Notes under the pieces: generated by a model
Database searches by the model: none
Seen by the model: the letters and a program-made list of their open reading frames with translations, nothing else
Told to the model about the DNA's origin: nothing
From: Xenopus tropicalis
Lineage: Eukaryota; Chordata; Amphibia; Anura; Pipidae
DNA length: 64,000 nucleotides
Assembly: GCF_000004195.4 (NCBI RefSeq)
Contig: NC_030684.2
Span: 109,345,429-109,409,428, forward strand
Direction: 5' to 3'
Program-made: the position numbers and the translations under genes
In this document: positions 53,445 through 64,000 of the stretch, one piece after another
How the letters are laid out: every line of letters begins with the position of its first letter
How positions within the stretch are numbered: position 1 is the first letter of the stretch

Positions 53445-55770
53445 GGTAAGCTATGTTACATGCAAGTCTCAAGTCCTTCTAATCTCAGTCTCCACTGCGG
53501 TATGGTAGTGAGGCTGTATGTAGTGAGTAACAGCTGCCTCAGGTTTAGACCTTTTTGCCTTTCCGTTTGCTAATTTCTTTCGGCAAAAAAAAAGCTTTGG
53601 GGGAAGGACCAGTTAGATAACACGATGCATCACGTCTCAATATAGCCAGTATGGTATTCAAGTACATTAGCCAGCCAAATGTAAGGGTATCAAGCCTAAA
53701 TAGAACAAATACATGCAGGTATGCAAGTGCAGTTATTACCCAGTAGTATGGTAACCCTCTTTAGATTTCTATATACTTAGCAACTAATATTTATTTAATA
53801 TTTGTTCTGACTTCTTATTTGGGGGTCTATTAGGTGCTTAGCCCTAGCAGGTCTCCAGGTGCTTCTTTGTACTGTGTAGTTCCACAAAACTGATGATGAT
53901 ACTCCAGCGGTGGATTTTTTTTTTTACTTGGCAGAAACTAAACCTGTTGCATAGCATAGGTATTAAGAATAATACTGGAGAATGTGGATCTTGTTCTTAC
54001 ATTAAGTGGCTTGGCCCTATCTGTGGAATGGTGTTGCATGGGAGTGTCTTAGTGGGGCCTTGTGCATATGGTCCACTTCTTGGTCTGAACCAGTGGTATT
54101 GCTGAACTACACGATGAGTGTGATGGAATAAACTTAGGGGTAATTCCATTTGTACAGTTATAGGACCCATTATCCAGAATGCTCAGGACCAAGGGTATTT
54201 CGGAGAAGGGGTCTTTCCGTAATTTGGATCTCCATACTACTAAAAAAATCAATAAAACGTTAATTAAACCCAATAGGATTGTTTTGCATCCAATAAGGAT
54301 TATTTCTATCTTAGTTGGGATCAATTACAAGGTATGGTTTTATTACTACAGAGAAAAAGGAAATGAGTTTTAAAATTCCAAATTAATTGATTAAAATGGA
54401 GTCTATGGGAGACGGGCTTTCCGTAATTCAGAACTTTCTGGATAACGGGTTTCCGGATAAGGTATCCCATACCTGTATCTGCACTAATGTGTACTTCAGG
54501 GGGTGTTAAGAAGTACTTGCTGGGTATTGCTGTTGTAATCCACTACAGGAGGTGTTAGGTGTGTAACAGCAGCTGTAATTTAGATAATGCAGGCTACTAG
54601 TGTAGCCTGAGCTCTGTAATAGTGCCAGCCATTGTAAAGGCCAAAGCTCCTGAAAATGCAGTGAGGAAGTCAACCAGCAAGGTAAAAACTGCTCTCTACA
54701 TGCCTAGGACTGATCATTCATGGGTACATGAGTCTTGACCTAGGATGCCAGATGTGATCAACCAACTGTTGGCGAGTAATCCTTTGTTAAAGGAGAACCA
54801 AAGGCTTGTAGAAAATATATATTATATTATATATATATATATTGCCCAGAGAACTTTTGGAATGTAATTTTTTTAATTGAATTGTTAAAAGTATTGCAGC
54901 AAGGAAGTCTGTTCAGAATAGTAGAGGATCTTTTTCCACATTTCCATCATCCAGTGTTTGCTGCTTTTAAAGTATGGGAAACGTAGTACTTGAACTCTGA
55001 GATTCATTTCTTAAGGAATGTTCACATATAAAGTATGCTTTTAGAGCAGCATTTTATAAATGCTCGTGAGTTGTATTCATTCCCTTGTAGGATGTCATGA
55101 TTTTATTATTCCTAAGCAGAACTTAGTGACATGCAGCAGATAACATAAGTATAATTGCATCCCAAAGAATAAAAACTGAATATCACTAGACCTTTTGGTT
55201 GCAGGGCCCCAACAGTTCTGTGCATGTTTCTTTAAAGGGTGTCCGCTATCCTTTACATGAGTAGCATAGCATGTTTACCACCACTACAGGTGTGATCAGA
55301 AAGGCTTGTGTTTTAGCCCTGAGCCTGGATCCATGCAGGTCACACAGTGTAACCTTATCTAATTTAACTTACTCCTGTTAAGAGCACCATCTCTGGTAAT
55401 GGGAGCTGGCAGGAAAGTTGGTTCCCAGCAACATCATTTCTAGCATCAATGGGTTGATCAGAGCGATTGGCTGTATTAGAAAGTATTGTGGTGCTGCCGG
55501 TGCTCATATGAATGATGTATTATGCTGGCTATGACTGGCATTGCACATTCTGAGGCTAGTAGGTTTTACACTGGAAACTGCCTTCAGTGTCCTGTAGCAA
55601 GGAAGTTTGATACTTGCCTACCTTACTGCAATCACAATGGAACGTTAAAGGGCAATGTATGTTAAATGTGTTTTTTCATAATGTTTGTCGCTGACAAGTT
55701 AATTATATCTGTTGTTTGTTCATGATAAACTTTCCATTTGTTCTGATAAGCATGTTGTGTTTTCATACAG
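53445..55770 (+). other. srp54: Probable first intron of SRP54
   Basis: From the GTAAGC donor at 53445 to the TTTCATACAG acceptor at 55770. It contains the 54.15-kb repeat and no recognised gene; the rest is AT-rich unique-looking sequence. Confidence 0.5.
54150..54480. repeat. Interspersed repeat, uninterrupted copy, in SRP54 intron 1
   Basis: Starts CAGTTATAGGACCCATTATC and ends GGTATCCCATACCTG. Contains TCTTTCCGTAATTTGGATCT, CCCAATAGGATTGTTTTGC and GGATAACGGGTTTCCGGATA. Other copies or pieces: 9766-9925, 20830-20915, 30995-31985, 35583-35860, 36885-37160. Confidence 0.75.

Positions 55771-64000
<8,230 letters not shown>

Overview
The window is vertebrate nuclear DNA, almost certainly from a clawed frog (Xenopus; X. 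tropicalis is my best guess). It has intron-split genes with GT-AG splice sites, and the intergenic and intronic DNA is crowded with amphibian-type repeats: T2-type MITEs with TTAAAGG termini, hAT, Harbinger-like and Tc1 pieces, and an L1-type LINE. Species is inferred from repeat style and protein similarity; no search was run.

Two protein genes lie head to head. On the minus strand (about 1285-38965, possibly starting near 40.4 kb) is BAZ1A/ACF1, the large non-catalytic subunit of the ACF and CHRAC chromatin remodellers. I placed 27 coding exons. They join without a frame break into 4710 nt, a 1569-residue protein with WAC, DDT, WHIM, PHD and bromodomain regions. On the plus strand, from about 53 kb off the right edge, is SRP54, the GTPase of the signal recognition particle. 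Coding exons 1-12 are seen (residues 1-371), covering the N and G domains and the start of the M domain; the twelfth is cut by the window end. BAZ1A and SRP54 are also divergent neighbours in human, so this is conserved synteny.

Layout: 1-1.28 kb, downstream flank with a fold-back element inserted in an older repeat; 1.3-38.9 kb, BAZ1A, with an apparently intact L1 of about 5.65 kb (24009-29660, both ORFs open, 15-bp target duplication) in its fourth coding intron, on the same strand as the gene; 39-53 kb, repeat-rich intergenic DNA with two near-identical fold-back elements, a Tc1 fragment, a 1.2-kb hAT-type element with an internal minisatellite, a Harbinger-like element carrying two tandem arrays, and a CR1/Rex-like reverse transcriptase remnant; 53-64 kb, SRP54.

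The most unusual observations are: a roughly 190-bp related sequence containing a CRE-like site plus TCTCGCGAGA, found upstream of both genes and in the same sense relative to each gene; a symmetric 96-bp lysine-rich BAZ1A exon absent from the human protein as I remember it; an expanded RG-dipeptide tract in BAZ1A; the intact L1; and several cleanly dissectable nested MITE insertions. I found no tRNA, rRNA, snRNA or CRISPR, no viral gene, and no wholly new multi-gene system.
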